Assembly: GCA_020465985.1 (NCBI GenBank)
Contig: JAANYP010004361.1
Coordinates: forward strand, 120,001-184,000
Source of the DNA: Centrapalus pauciflorus
Taxonomy: Eukaryota > Streptophyta > Magnoliopsida > Asterales > Asteraceae
Length of the DNA stretch: 64,000 nt
Direction of reading: 5' to 3'
Below, piece after piece: positions 50,101-63,439 of this stretch. The notes below the pieces were generated by a model. That model worked only from the letters and a program-made list of their open reading frames with translations. It was not told the origin of the DNA and did no database searches. Position 1 is the first letter of the stretch; each line of letters begins with the position of its first letter. The position numbers and the translations under genes are program-made.

Positions 50101-53100
50101 TTTCTATAAATAGTAAAAATATAAAAATTTGATTCTATTAATCATCAAAATATATAATATTTGTATAGACAATAATATAAAATTATTAGTTTTTTAGCAA
50201 ATGATCCTATAAAAAATATAATCTTAGAATAACTAAATATCATGGATACTTATAATTTCTTATATGTTTATTAAATGTTTGAGATATTCCAATACATTAA
50301 ATTTATATTTATATATAATCACTGGAAAATTAAATTATTAAAATATACATAACACTAATATTTTTTAAACATTATACGACTATGATGATATATGCTAGAT
50401 TCGTAAATTATAAATGAATAAAATAAGAATAGTAATAATGATATACTTTTTTTTTGAAAGGCAAATTGTATTAAAAACCAAATTTTATGACTCCAAGTTG
50501 GAGGCACAAAATAAAAGTGACAACCTTACAACGGAAAGGAAACTAGGAAACAAACGATAACGGATTAATCTTCCAAACAGACCAAATGAACTTTGATGAT
50601 TGATTCCGGTTTTTGATCCAAAGACCCCCCATTCTTTGAACCCAAGGAAATGGGTCTTCCTCCAAGATTTTAATTCGATCCTCCGAGGACGCAAATAAAA
50701 GATTGTTTCTCCATTTCCAAAGGACCCACCAAGAAACCATTATAACATCTTTAAGAACCGAGTTACATCTTTTGGCATCCATCATGAAGGAGACAAACGA
50801 AGTGAAAGATTCAGCCGTATGAGTCCAAATCTCTGAGATTTCCCACCAACTCCAAATCTTCCTCCAAAGGCTACAAACTCTTGGGCACTTAAGAAAACAA
50901 TGTTCCACATCCTCCGGTTCCGAATTGCAAAAAAGACAATTAGGAGAAACAAGAACAATACCTTTGCTTGCTAGATTGGTTCTCGAGGGAATAGCATTGA
51001 TTAAAATTCTCCAGGCTAGAATGTTAACCTTGATTGGAATTCGAGAACTCCAAAACATCTTGACATTTCCTCCATAAGCTCCAGGTGTGATCCTCTGCAA
51101 TAAATCCGAGAGTTTTCGGACTGAGAATTCCCCCTTTTTATTCATATTCCAATAGATAGAATCCTTACCATCTTTGAGTAATTCCATAGATCTCAATCTT
51201 GATTCTAAATTATTGAGTTCCTCAACCGCTCTTCCCCTAATTTGAGACCTCCACACCCATGAACCTTTACCAATATTATCTTGAAAAACCCATCTAATTA
51301 ATTAGTATTAGTAATAACATAATAAATAAGAATAGTAATTATCATTTACTAACTATAGTTAATATTTCATTTTAAACGAATTATTTAAATTACTATTACA
51401 GTTTTTATTCCGTAGGCATTTTAATATACAAATATCAATTAATAATGCATTTATAAGTATGCAACCATGCATCATATATTATCAATATGATCATAATGAG
51501 AATAAGTTAATATGTATCATTAATTAGTATTTAGTATTTACTACGTATAATTAATTAATGGGTACTATGAAAGCATTGATATTAATCTTAAATTATAGTA
51601 AACCATTAATTAGTATAAATTGAAATACATAAATAAACGTTTCTTATATTTATTAGTTAGTGATTTTAAATGGTTTATAGAAAACAATGGACAAATAAGA
51701 ATTAAAGAGTTGAGAATTAAGTTTTATTTGTTAATATTTATCATCATCAATTATATAATCATAAATAGGTTATTAAAAGATTCACATAAAAATTTAAGAT
51801 TTGTAATTGATCACTATATAATACGAAAGAAAACAAATTATTAGTGTGTGCATAACTATATATAATGTCATTTTCTTTTTCCCTGTAAATTAAGTACTTA
51901 TACTAGTATTATTTTTTTTAACCATTTTTTAATACACATAGACAATAAATATGCGGTATACATCTTTTTAATGTATTAACTTTACTTGCATGGATTTTAG
52001 ATAGTTGGTTTCGTTAAGTGCATGAACAATAAACACTTTATACATTGCCAAATCAAACTTAACGAACAAACAAGATTGCATCTAGAACATAAACATAATA
52101 AAATGAATATTAATCAAAGAATTGTACCTTTTGAAGCTTCTAGGTGCTGAAATCAATTAAATTGGTCAAAAATGAAATAAAATAAAAAATAAAATTGACA
52201 TCAATCAAATTATATCATTTTAGCGTCAATTGTGTAATTTAAGGTTTTTTAAAGTATAAAAGTTGAAAATAAAAGTTACAAATGAAAAGAGAAAATGAAT
52301 AATAAATGACCAAATTATAGACATACCACCAGTATGTAAATAAATATAAAAGTACAAGTGTTTGAGAAATAAAATTTTAAATCACTATGCTTTTGCAAAT
52401 AACTCTTATAAAATATGGACTTTATTAATGTCATCTAATGACAATTTTAATTTTGTAATACGAAATTTTCACATATCAAATTAATTATCCAATAACCAAT
52501 TTGATCATATATATTGAATTATTGATATCTAATTATCTCAATTGGCTTTCAATAATAATATCTAATATTATTATCCTTCGTTTAATTAATCATGTTCAGT
52601 TGTGTGCTCATGAGTGTGATCCTTGAGTATTTTATAAGACCAGTCATGATGTGGTTATATTATTTTGACATACAATATCAAAACATAGATAAATTAAAAA
52701 GATTGTAAATGTTGTTTTAAAAAGGTCACAATCTCAAATTTTTTTAAATGATTTTCATAAAAATAAAAAGTACTTAAAATGCCATAGACTTCATATTTTT
52801 AACAATAATTTATTGATATAATTATCTGCTCTTTCATACCATGATTTTTAAATTTATGCTACTTTTCCATAATAAAATTACAATTAAATAATAACATACA
52901 ACACCACATTAAATAAAACATGTTATCAATAGTAAGTTAAAGGAAAAAATTATGTAAAAAACCATCAAAGTACAAAAAAATTTCGATTAAGTCTCTCTTT
53001 CATTTTTTTTTTCTAATAAGTCCCTACCCTAAACCAATTAAAACTCATAGAATCAGTCCAAAGTATAAATCTTTTTCGATTAAGTCCCTCATTCATTTTA

Positions 53101-56100
53101 TTATTATTATTATTGTTATTGTTATTGAATATTAATTGCATTAAATTTATTTATTTACGATTTAAAATTTTTTGTATGACTTAAAATTACTTTTAATATT
53201 TATTTTAGATTATTAGTTTACTTTTATATTATGATTATTTATTAATAATTATATATCATATCATTGATTATTTAGTATTATTATATTAATGTTTTTGAGT
53301 TTTAATTTTCGATAAAAGAAGATGATCTATTCCGATTATTTTCGATCGGTTCCAATTCGATTTTTAATTTTTCGTATGAAAAAAACTTCAATTAACTTTT
53401 AAATATAGCAAATGGTTAAATGTATGATTCATTCTGATTTGTAAATTCTTATATGTATAAAACTACAACTCATTTCATTTATACAAACGAAAAATGGTAC
53501 AGTTAATTATTTACGATCCAAAAAAAACGACAAACATTTAACTAAAATAGCTATAGCTATTCCGATTTTTATTATTTCTGATCAGAAAAATGATGAGCCC
53601 ATCCACTTTTAAGTTGTAATCGTAAATAAATTATGTAGTTATTTTCGTTTGGAAAACAGAATGGATTATCGTAATTTTTTAATATTTCCGAACAAAAAAA
53701 CTATGACCGATATATTTTTATTTTTTTGGAACGCAACATTCTATAGCTATTTATTTAATATTGAAAAATTAAATAAGAAGACATTGTCGTTTTTAAAAGT
53801 TTGAAAAAAACAAAAAAAAACATAATTATTCTTTTTATTTTATTGAAAAATTAAAGTCAGAAGATTTCATATTATAATTATATATAAACAATAATATATC
53901 ATATAATCATAATATTAACATAATTAAATATCCAAAGTAAATAAAAAAAATAATTTAAACCTTAAGAAAAAAATAAAATCGTGAATAAATATATTTATTA
54001 TTATTGGGGGACTTAATCGAAAAATTTTTATATTTTGATGTTTTTTACAAAATAGGTTTAACCATGTTAACCTATTATAACAGGTTAAATGGTGAATTTA
54101 AATGGTTTAACGAGTTTGAGGACTTATCAGGAAAAAAAAAATGAAATGGAGAGTTAATCGAAAAATTTTTATACTTTGATGTCTTTTTGCATAATTTTCT
54201 TTAAATTAAATTATTAGACATTCATAATAATTTTCTGACGGGTAAACCTAATATGACAACTGGAAAAAAAAATTTGAAACAAAAATAAACAAATTAATAC
54301 ATTGAAAATCGAAAACCTTAATTAAACGTTACTTATTGTTAGTAAAAATTATCATTATTTAGTTAGTTATATATAAGATAACTATTAATAATAATTGTGA
54401 ATATAGTTGTTTTTTTTAAACTTTGATTATTATACTTCAAATTATTACATTAATTATTTTATTAAAATTTAAATGCTTGTATTACTATTAAGAATTATTT
54501 AATAATCGTAAAATTTAAATTCATATATATTTCTAATTATACTATCTATATATACTATAAGCTTTAAGAAAATAATAATGACATAATTTGGTGTCTAAAA
54601 AAGTGTTTAATTTTGAACTTGTACAACTAACATTTTAAAATAAAAATAAATTTAAACTAGTGTTCGTAAAAATAAAATGACTAATAGTATCGAATATGGT
54701 TCGAGAGAGTACTATTCGTTATGCAGCGCACCAGAAGGTACCACCTTTAAAAAAAAATTACAAATTTTTTTCCATAAACATGTTTTAATTAACATTATGA
54801 AGATCATATGTAAATTTCACATACATTAACATCTCCTAGCTCCTAAAAAATGATGTGAACACACACTTACATAATTTTGAAGACATGTGAACGCATATTT
54901 ATGTGATGCGTGTTTTCATGCACTTAGGGTGTTCGGATTTGCGTGAAATTTACATATGATCTGTGTAATGTTAATTAAAACATGTTCATGAAAATTTTTT
55001 TCAAAAAAATGACTTTTAAGGATGGTAACTTCTGGTGCGCTGAATAATGGGTGGTACTCACTTAAACATAAATCAATAGTATCATGGAGCTTATTATGTA
55101 CATCAAATACTAAACCAATCAATTATTAATATGCGTAACTAAAACTATTAAGTTATTATGATAAAAAGCAACAATTAACGATATTAGTTATTGGTTTTGA
55201 TCAGTAGCTCTTCATATACTTAATAAAACATATGGCAAAGAGCAATAAATATAAATTTATAATATTATGTAACTTCTAAATTATTAAGATAGCTTTAATT
55301 TTAACCAAAACACTCACAATTTTTTAGAATTATAAATAATATATAATTTACCCAGACAATCAAACACAAACTTTATTCATACAAATAAATATGTTATAAT
55401 TCAAAATTTTAAGATATTTAAATTAGCAATATATTTTAAATAAATAACATAACATTATATTTTTTTTAGTAATACATCACATTTAATTAAGTTAATGTGT
55501 ATATTTGGTATTAACGAATAATATTATACTAAATATAATACTGTAATTGAAATATTAATGATTGTGTAACATACAAGCGTTTAATGTATATTTTATGTAA
55601 TTTATATAACACTTCATTTGCTTCTTTGAATATATATTATGTAAGATCATTCGCTCAATTGAATATATAAATAATAGAGTAATTATTATGAGAAAGTTAA
55701 TTTTATCAAGTATATAAAATTATGTAAGATCATTCACTTGCTCAATTGAATATATATCGTTTTAGTTCTATCATTTAGATATAATAATTTTTACTTGAAA
55801 TTTTAATTTATCAAACATGTATATTAATATTTTGAAGTTAAAAAATTTGTATATTCACTAATAATTTTTAGGACTATCATGGTAGAAATTTAAATAAAAA
55901 TAATATTTATTTACAGAAAATTAAAATATAATTTATTAAATAACTATAAATATTGTCTAATACTTTTATGACGTTGATTATCCATAAAGTTATATGTTCA
56001 TTTTTATGTGTAGATAAAATTAAACGAAACTTTATCTACACTCAATTCTTCGGCAATTAAATGTACGCACATATAAAACACATTGATACACTACAAAAAA

Positions 56101-59100
56101 TGTACCTATTGTCCACATTTATTTTACAAAATGTACACATTTAAAAATGTATGGTGATATAAGCATGTGCGAACAAATGTGTCGTGACAAATTATTTCTA
56201 TATTTTAACACATAAAAATGTGAACAAATTGGTTAAACTTCATATTTAAAAGCATGGACAAATTGTCCCAATTTAACATTTTTAAATGTGAAAATTTTGA
56301 CTAAAATATATAGAGTTCAAATCTCCACGCTTTTAAGTGTGATCTTTTTTACAATTTTCAAATTACTATTTTTACACATATAAATCCGTGAAGATTATTC
56401 TTTAATTCATACATTTATAATTGCGAAGTTTTACAATTTAGTAGTTTACACATTTATAAGTGTGATCAAGATAATATATTTTTACGCGCTTTCATATTCC
56501 GTGGAGATTTAACACTTTTTTTGTAGTGATATTAAATAAACATTCAAAATATATAAATAAAAAACCTAGATCAGCAGACACGATCATATTAAAATAAAAG
56601 TGATAAAGAGATATAATATAAAAGATAAGTATATTTATGAATTGATTAAAATTGTAAATAAAATATCATTATAAAAAGTGATAATCCTAATACATATGAT
56701 TTCTTCGAATGAGATGAACACATGAACACACATAACATCAACGAAGCAATAGCTCTAAAATCCCAAAATATGGTGAATCAACTATATGTTCATATTTCAG
56801 TGCATGTTTTTCGTAGAGAGTATTTCTATATATATACATGGATTTCAATTAGCTACAAAATAGAAAAAAATCAAATAACTTGTACCGAAGACTAATTGCA
56901 AGTAAACTCTATAGCGGTTGGAACTGGTGAAGGTGTTGAACAAGTCATCAAAAGGTACTTAAACTCTTTCAATATTGATGACAATGACGTCGGTTGAACA
57001 TGAACTTCAGAGCTAGTTTGTCTAACGTTTTCTCCATGACATATTATATTTGTGGTTCAGAATCAATTATCTTATCACACAACCAAAAAACATGTAAATC
57101 TTGTATACTTTTATTTTATTTCATTCCATCCTATTAAACCTCCCCTAAAATCAAGGTGTGCGGAATCGACCAAATCAAGAAATCCTCTCATAGCAAAATT
57201 AAGCCCAATCTTGATTAAACTATGCTAAAGAAACCAAAACCAACCCAAAAAACTGGTTTGAAATCCATTTTTTCTAATAAACCAACCAAACTAGTCAATT
57301 GGCTATTATAATTGTGCTGCTCACTAACAAAGCAAAAAACCCAAATATACGTGCAATCAATTTTGTGGAGAATTAAAATTGATCCATGAATCACAAACAT
57401 ACAACGAGTCAACGATTAACCAAAACAAAATTTAACCCTAGAGTTCAAGCAAGTACTAACGGGTACTCAACCTTGATGTATAAGTTTTTATGATTATATC
57501 TTAATCTAGATGTTATTTAGGCGTTTAAGATAACGATTTGGCTGTTATCTCAGGCTTATTTACCTGATCTCACACCAGAACCCCTGCGCCCCTACAGAGA
57601 TGAAGAACTCGATAATCTTAGAGGAACTGGTTCAGGAATGCTCAAGGAATGGGACAGGGTTTATGACTATGCTTTCTATAACGATTTGGGTCTCCCTGAT
57701 AAAGGACCCGATTATGCCCGGCCCGTTCTTGGCGGAAGCCAGGAATATCCATATCCACGTAGAGGAAGAACTGGTCGCAGACCAACCAAAACGGATCCAA
57801 ATAGCGAAAAGAGATTGTTTCTTCTAAGCCTTGACATTTATGTACCTCGAGATGAACGGTTCAATCATGTCAAGTTCTCAGATTTCTTAGGCTATGCAGC
57901 AAAATCCATAGGTCAAGTGGTTCGTCCTGAGATCAAGGCCATATTTGATAAAACTCCGAACGAGTTTGATTCGTTTGGAGATATATTGAAGCTCTACGAA
58001 GGTGGGCTTAACCTCCCTCGTCGATCCGTAAGCAGGATCAGAAAACAGATTAATTTGGAGTTGGTGAAAGAGCTTTTACGTTCCGACGGCGAGAAGCCTC
58101 TTACGTTCCCAGTGCCCGATGTTATCAAAGGTATATTATATGTGTTCATATAGCAGCAAAGCCAAAAAAAAAAAATCAATTTTTAGTTTAAGAATTTGGC
58201 AACAAGTATATATCTAAATAATATTATGGTTAACTTTCGTAGTGGACAAGTCTGCTTGGCGAACCGATGAAGAATTTGGAAGAGAAATGCTCGCCGGAGT
58301 AAACCCTGTGATCATCCGTCGACTTCAAGTAAGTTCAAGTATATATAACTTTTGGAGCTCTTCAACAACGAGTTCACATTTGAACTTAAATTTTCTTCTT
58401 CCCCAACCAGGAGTTTCCACCGGCTAGCATGCTCGATCCAAAGGAATATGGCAACCAAACAAGCTCGATGACAAAGGAACATCTCGAGTCAAACATGAAT
58501 GGACTAACAGTAGAACAAGTATGATTGAAAACAAGTTATGTGTGTGTGTGTGTGTTCTAATTTCTCGATAGAAAAACGTCATATAAAGTTTCTGATATTT
58601 TTGTGGTTTATAGGCTTTGGAAGAAAATAAGCTGTTTATCCTGGATCATCACGATGCATTGATGCCATATCTAACAAGAATCAACTCTACCTCGGGTAAG
58701 ATATATGCAACTCGAACAGTCCTCTTGCTCCAAGACGATGGCACACTCAAACCACTGGCAATTGAGTTGAGTTTGCCGAATCCGGAGGCAGAGAACCGTG
58801 GCTGCACTAATGAAGTATTTACTCCTTCTAAAGATGGCGTTGAAGGCTCGATATGGCAGTTGGCTAAGGCTTATGCAGCCGTAAACGATTCTGGATATCA
58901 TCAACTTATTAGCCACTGGTAATTAATTAGTTACTTTCATCCTACGTGTAAGATTTGCAACCCCAACTGTTGATTCTTGTTTTGACTTATCGATTGATTT
59001 TGGTGGTTCAGGTTGAACACTCATGCTGTTATAGAGCCATTTATAATCGCTACAAATCGACAGTTAAGTGTGATTCATCCGATATACAAGCTTCTTCAAC

Positions 59101-60128
59101 CACATTTTCGTGATACAATGAACATAAATGCACTGGCTCGACAAATACTCATCAATGCCGGAGGTGTACTTGAAATGACAGTGTTCCCGGCTAGATACGC
59201 TATGGAAATGTCCGCTGTTGTTTATAAGAACTGGGTCTTCACCGAACAGGCGCTTCCTGCTGATCTACTTAAGAGGTACTTAAAATTAATTTCTTGTTTT
59301 AGGCAACTTACTTTGTTTAAATTGAAATCGACTCTTGAGAGTACATGAATTGTTTATAGAGGTGTAGCAGTGGAGGATCCAAGCCAACCCCATGGGCTAA
59401 GATTGCTAATAGAAGACTACCCTTTTGCGGTTGATGGACTTGAAATTTGGTCAGCGATCAAGACTTGGGTCGATGAGTACTGCTCGATATATTACACCTC
59501 AGATGACGTGGTTCAAATTGATTCTGAGCTCCAGTCATGGTGGAAAGAGTTGAGAACCGAGGGCCATGGCGACAAAAAAGACGAACCATGGTGGCCTCAA
59601 ATGCAATCACGAGCAGAGCTTATCCACACTTGCACCATCATCATATGGGTGGCTTCAGCTCTCCATGCAGCAGTCAACTTCGGGCAATACCCTTACGCGG
59701 GGTATCTTCCAAACCGCCCAACAGTGAGCCGTCGGTTTATGCCAAAACCAGGTACTCCAGAGTACGCAGAGCTAGAGTCAGACCCTGACAAGGCATTCTT
59801 AAAAACGATCACGAGCCAGCTCCAAACGTTGCTTGGAGTTTCACTAATAGAAATGTTGTCAAGACATTCAACGGATGAGATTTATCTTGGACAAAACGAG
59901 TCTCCACATTGGACTTCGGACACTGCTGCTTTAGCAGCGTTCGATAGGTTTGGAAAGAAATTGGTGGAGATCGAAGGAAGGATAATGGAAAGGAATAACG
60001 ACGAGCGCTTGAAAAACAGAATTGGTCCGGTAAAAGTATCGTATACGTTGCTCTATCCAAACACATCGGATTACACTCGAGAGGGTGGACTTACAGGCAA
60101 GGGAATTCCCAATAGTATATCGATCTGA
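47133..60128 (+). CDS. LOX1-like: Linoleate 9S-lipoxygenase, type 1 (8 coding exons, 866 aa)
   Basis: Exons: 47133-47334, 47448-47737, 57554-58130, 58243-58328, 58411-58518, 58614-58918, 59012-59275 and 59360-60128; all junctions are GT-AG and keep the frame. The enzyme adds oxygen to linoleic or linolenic acid, the first step to oxylipins. Residues 22-164 form the PLAT barrel (KGTVVLMKKN, HFVCNSWVYP); the rest is the lipoxygenase domain. Iron ligands are His-522 and His-527 (HWLNTH), His-713 and Asn-717 (HAAVNFGQYP) and the C-terminal Ile-866 (PNSISI). Thr-579/Val-580 is the pair typical of 9-lipoxygenases; Ala-572 fits S-stereospecificity. There is no transit peptide, so it is probably cytosolic. 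Intron 2 is 9.8 kb. Length matches the family. Confidence 0.93.
50447..51297 (-). pseudogene. 5'-truncated LINE fragment (ORF2 zf-RVT region) with poly(A) tail
   Basis: The minus-strand frame 51256-50543 contains FWSSRIPIKVNILAWRILI and CLFCNSEPEDVEHCFLKC, followed by WKWRNNLLF, the C-terminal zinc domain of plant LINE ORF2. The 3' UTR ends in a T-run (50447-50455 on the plus strand), the poly(A) tail. RT and endonuclease are absent, typical of 5' truncation during insertion. Confidence 0.88.
52941..54202. mobile_element. Inverted-repeat element, 1.26 kb, related to 44676-44988
   Basis: The left end AGGAAAAAATTATGTAAAAA and right end (minus strand) AAAGAAAATTATGCAAAAAG continue as inverted ATCAAAGTA and TTTCGATTAAGTC phrases. 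The internal sequence is AT-rich and non-coding. No clear target duplication. Confidence 0.6.
54692..55074. mobile_element. Inverted-repeat element B, copy 2, with 9-bp target duplication
   Basis: Aligns with 13222-13606 throughout. It is not in a microsatellite here: AATAGTATC lies directly on both sides (54683-54691 and 55075-55083), which fixes the ends as GAATATGGTT... and ...CATAAATC. The arms are inverted over more than 100 bp (GCAGCGCACCAGAAGGTACC). Confidence 0.92.
55085..56085. other. AT-rich intronic stretch, nothing recognised
   Basis: Part of lipoxygenase intron 2; no frames or repeats with clear ends. Confidence 0.6.
56089..56528. mobile_element. CACTA-type MITE with 3-bp target duplication
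   Basis: Begins CACTACAAAAAATG and ends ...TTTTTTTGTAGTG, with ATA directly on each side (56086-56088 and 56529-56531). CACTA termini and a 3-bp duplication define the superfamily. The 440-bp interior is AT-rich with ACACATTTAAAAATG-like repeats in both orientations. Confidence 0.88.
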
Positions 60129-60202
60129 AAACAGCTCAAGTTGGTTGCTCTGTTTTGTTTTCTTCCATTTCTCGTGTAAATTAAGGCGATAAATGTATCA
60201 CA

Positions 60203-60208
60203 AATAAA
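60203..60208 (+). terminator. Polyadenylation signal of the lipoxygenase gene
   Basis: AATAAA lies about 75 bp after the stop codon, within the normal range for a plant 3' UTR. Confidence 0.5.
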
Positions 60209-60469
60209 AATTGCCAGATTCTTGCAAGAAATTGTTAGCAGATGGATTGATGTTATGCTTGAAAACGTTGTGCTTCACATAGTAAATTTGATTAAACATT
60301 TAGGAATTAATTTACCATTAAGTGTAGACTACATAATACCAAAAAGAAACAAAGTAGAAAGAAGAGATAATAATATTATAAAAAATAACATATAGAACAT
60401 CAAAAAAGGGAACTAATTTTCTTCCATGCTTGTAGTCTTTCAGGCTGTTGTGTATTCGATCGTACCTCA

Positions 60470-62809
60470 TCAAGCATGATTGATCTTGTTAGCCGAACCA
60501 TGGCCATGCCCGTAGATGAATCTTGCCGCACCCTCTGTGTACACATGTGTTTCATCATCCAATCTACCAAAAAAAAAAGTCAAATCATGATCTTGGTTAT
60601 TGATTAAAAACCAGTGGCTGTACGTAACAAAACGTGGCTCTTACGATTTTCTAACTGCTTTGCTCAACGTAGAAGCAGAAACAAATGTTTTGCCATCAAG
60701 ATATCTATTCTCGCCGTTGATCCTTTGCTTCATTCTCAAATCCAATTCATCTGGGCTTAGCGCTATCGGGTTATCTGATGCCTGTCATGATCAAGTTCAT
60801 TACACATATGACTAACAATCTAATTCTGTCACATCTGTTCATTATTTTACCATGATCCAGCCCCAAATGTCAGCATACGAAGGAATGTGAGCAGAGTATG
60901 GCACCACATCTGTTCATTGTTTGGGCCAAATTAAACTTAGTATTTTTTAGATCGATCGAAACACTAAAATTCCAGTGAAGAAAAAGTATCACGTAACTTA
61001 CATTTGAAAACCTGCTTAAGAGTGTTGAAGATACAAGAAAATACTTCTGTATGACTAAACACACCTGCTGGTCCAGCCTGCAAGGTTTTATCCCACAGAT
61101 AGTAAAACAAGAGAATACCGACTTATTTATGCAAAATCGAGCGAGTCTTGTTTTGATTTTTAACTACAAAAAGACATACTGACCAACTAAAGAAAGCGAT
61201 GATCTCACTCATATTAACCCAACCCGACCTAAGTTGATCCGTCCATAAATTCATCTTTTTTGACCCGTTTGTTTTATCAACTTAAATTTTGTGTTTTTAA
61301 ATGTACCTGTGTGACAAAAATGCCTCCTTTCATGAGTCTTGGTTTAACAGTGAGTTCATAGAAAGTCTTGGTGTAGAGTTGGTAGCATGGGCCTCCTTCA
61401 ATGGGATCTGCCAAATCTCCTATGATCACATCAAATTTATCATCTCTCTTTTCCAGCTCCGCCCTATAATCCACGTAAATCGTAGAACATCTATCATATT
61501 ATTAATCAAAGATAACCGTACCCTATTGAAATTAACATCTCAAACACAACATGTGATATAGGGACCCTTACGTGAAACCAGAGACGGGTCTGATGAAAAT
61601 AGAATATAGATAGTTTGGGATTAAAATATATAAACGTATCGGACCTTGCATCATTGATGATCAGCTCAAGTCTTGGATCACAGAAAGCTTCACTGTTAAC
61701 CGATAAATACGACTTGCAAAACTCCACCACTTCCTGCTTAATTATATAAATTATATGAACTTTTCTTTAATGTTGCAGCATAATGTCTTAAGTATAATCT
61801 TCAAAAGAAAATGTAAAGAGTGTTTAACAGTGAAAATAACAAACATACTTTTGCTTTTGTATTGTTAATGTCAGGCAGTCAGAATTGGTAAAAAGAATGA
61901 AATTAATTAAGTGCATTTACTAACATTAATTAGTAACAAATGATAGTCTGTATGGTATGAGTAAAGAGAAATAAAGTTGAAAGTACATTGTTAGATATGG
62001 AAATGAAGGGAATAATTAAAGAGGTCACCTCATCAATGTCACACATGACAACTTTGTTCACAGTCTTGTGTCTAAGTAGTTCCCTTGCAGTAGAACCCTC
62101 ACCTCCCCCCATAACAAATATTGTGTTGGGACTGAAACAAATATTTCAATCATCATATATAAGGTAATTAAACTTATTTAAAAAGTGAATTATATATAAT
62201 ATAGTTTAGATGTCATATTGACTTAATTAACTTATTAATTGATAGATGAGGCGTGTATAAAAACGAATCGAATCAGGTAGCTAGAGTCAGTTTTAATACT
62301 TTGGGTGATGTAAAAGTGGTGGATGAACAAGAGACTCATGGTAGATAAACTCATCTATCTCGGCACTCTGCAATTTTCCATCGATCACTAAAGCCTGCAT
62401 AAAACGTATGACTTAATTAAAGCATATGTAGATGGACTTGTACGAATAATGTATTAATTGAACTTGAAAGAAAATAATTAAGAATAAAATGGAGTATAGT
62501 ATATATGTACCTTGCCAAAGGGTTTGGTGTCTAAAAGTTGAATGTCCTGAAACTGAGTGGCTCCTGTGTGTAGTATACTGCATCAAAATATTTAAAGATT
62601 GGTATAATTAAGTACGTTATATATATTACCTAATTGTGACTTGTAAATAAAACAATTCATATGTTACTGTTAGCTAGCTAATTAAAGGGGCATTGGAAAA
62701 GAGGTTTGGTTGCCACTAATCTTGTCCAACTTTTTCCTATACAAATTAAAGACCTTTTAGCAAAAAGATTGCTGATTTGCTGTATGTATATAAATATATA
62801 TAAAGAAAA

Positions 62810-62854
<45 letters not shown>

Positions 62855-63112
62855 ATGTATGTTGATATATATATATATATATAGTCGATAAATATGCATG
62901 ATGTGTTTTGTTTTGATAAATATACATGAATGTTGGAATTGAAAAGGTTGTTAATAAAAATAGAAGAAAAAGGAAGGAAGGTACCTGTTAAGAGCAAAAC
63001 ACCATCTCAAATTCTCTTCAATCTCTTCTTCATACCAGCAGGATTTCCTGTGAGAAAAGGGCGCAGTAGTTGTTGATCCATTGGCATTTGAGAAAGCAGA
63101 AATATCACCCAT
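60470..63112 (-). CDS. ACL5: Thermospermine synthase, ACAULIS5 type (10 exons, 334 aa)
   Basis: Exons in transcript order: 63112-62985, 62577-62511, 62394-62300, 62131-62029, 61733-61645, 61463-61307, 61077-61002, 60909-60851, 60781-60645 and 60563-60470; the GT-AG junctions keep the frame (1005 bases). The enzyme transfers an aminopropyl group from decarboxylated S-adenosylmethionine to spermidine. The N-terminus has SCWYEEEIEENLRWCFALNS; the cofactor loop is GGGEGSTARE (residues 105-114); CDIDEEVVEFCKSYL follows; the active-site motif is GDLADPIEGGPCY (Asp-177, Asp-180); VPYSAHIPSYADIWGW lies near the C-terminus. GGGEGS and these flanking motifs favour thermospermine synthase over spermidine synthase (GGGDG). 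In Arabidopsis ACL5 acts in xylem. The gene lies tail to tail with the lipoxygenase gene. No defect seen. Confidence 0.93.
62819..62882. repeat. (TA)n tracts in intron 1 of the thermospermine synthase gene
   Basis: Two short TA tracts (62819-62848 and 62867-62882) lie in the 407-bp first intron. Confidence 0.9.
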
Positions 63113-63439
63113 TTTGGTTGCTTGAAGGAGAGAATTGTGAAGTTGGTATGTATATATAAGAAGGGAAATAAATAAGCAGAAGAAGGCTGGCTGCAGGAAT
63201 TGAATGAAAATGGTGATGAATGATGATAGAATGGAAGTAGGAGGTAGTAATTAAGGAGTAGGTTTGGATTATTAAAGATTAAAGAGAAAGAGGAGGCAAA
63301 ATCCTCATTGATTTCCCCAAAACCATCATATGTTGGGATTTCAAAGGTTGATTTCCTCGCGTGGCATTGCTTCCTTTTATTCCCCCCTCCCTCCCTACTT
63401 TTTTTTATCACCATTCCTAATAATTCAATATTTTTTTTT

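Larger units (their letters stand above)
47738..57553 (+). other. Intron 2 of the lipoxygenase gene, 9,816 bp, transposon-laden
   Basis: The donor AAG|GTACCA and acceptor TCTCAG|GCT fall at the conserved intron position between the PLAT and catalytic domains and join in phase 0. Inside lie a LINE 3' fragment (50447-51297), an inverted-repeat element (52941-54202), element B copy 2 (54692-55074), a CACTA MITE (56089-56528) and much AT-rich sequence. The frame at 48312-48722 has no recognisable domain and a poly(T)-encoded tail. Confidence 0.8.

Noticed and set aside
50420..51345. ATAAGAATAGTAAT on both sides of the LINE fragment as a target duplication
   Set aside because: The right-hand copy is about 30 bp away from the apparent LINE end and the sequence is low in complexity, so I do not claim it.
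63151..63158. TATATATA on the minus strand as TATA box of the thermospermine synthase gene
   Set aside because: It lies only about 40 bp before the start codon, which would leave almost no 5' UTR; AT-rich context makes such matches common.
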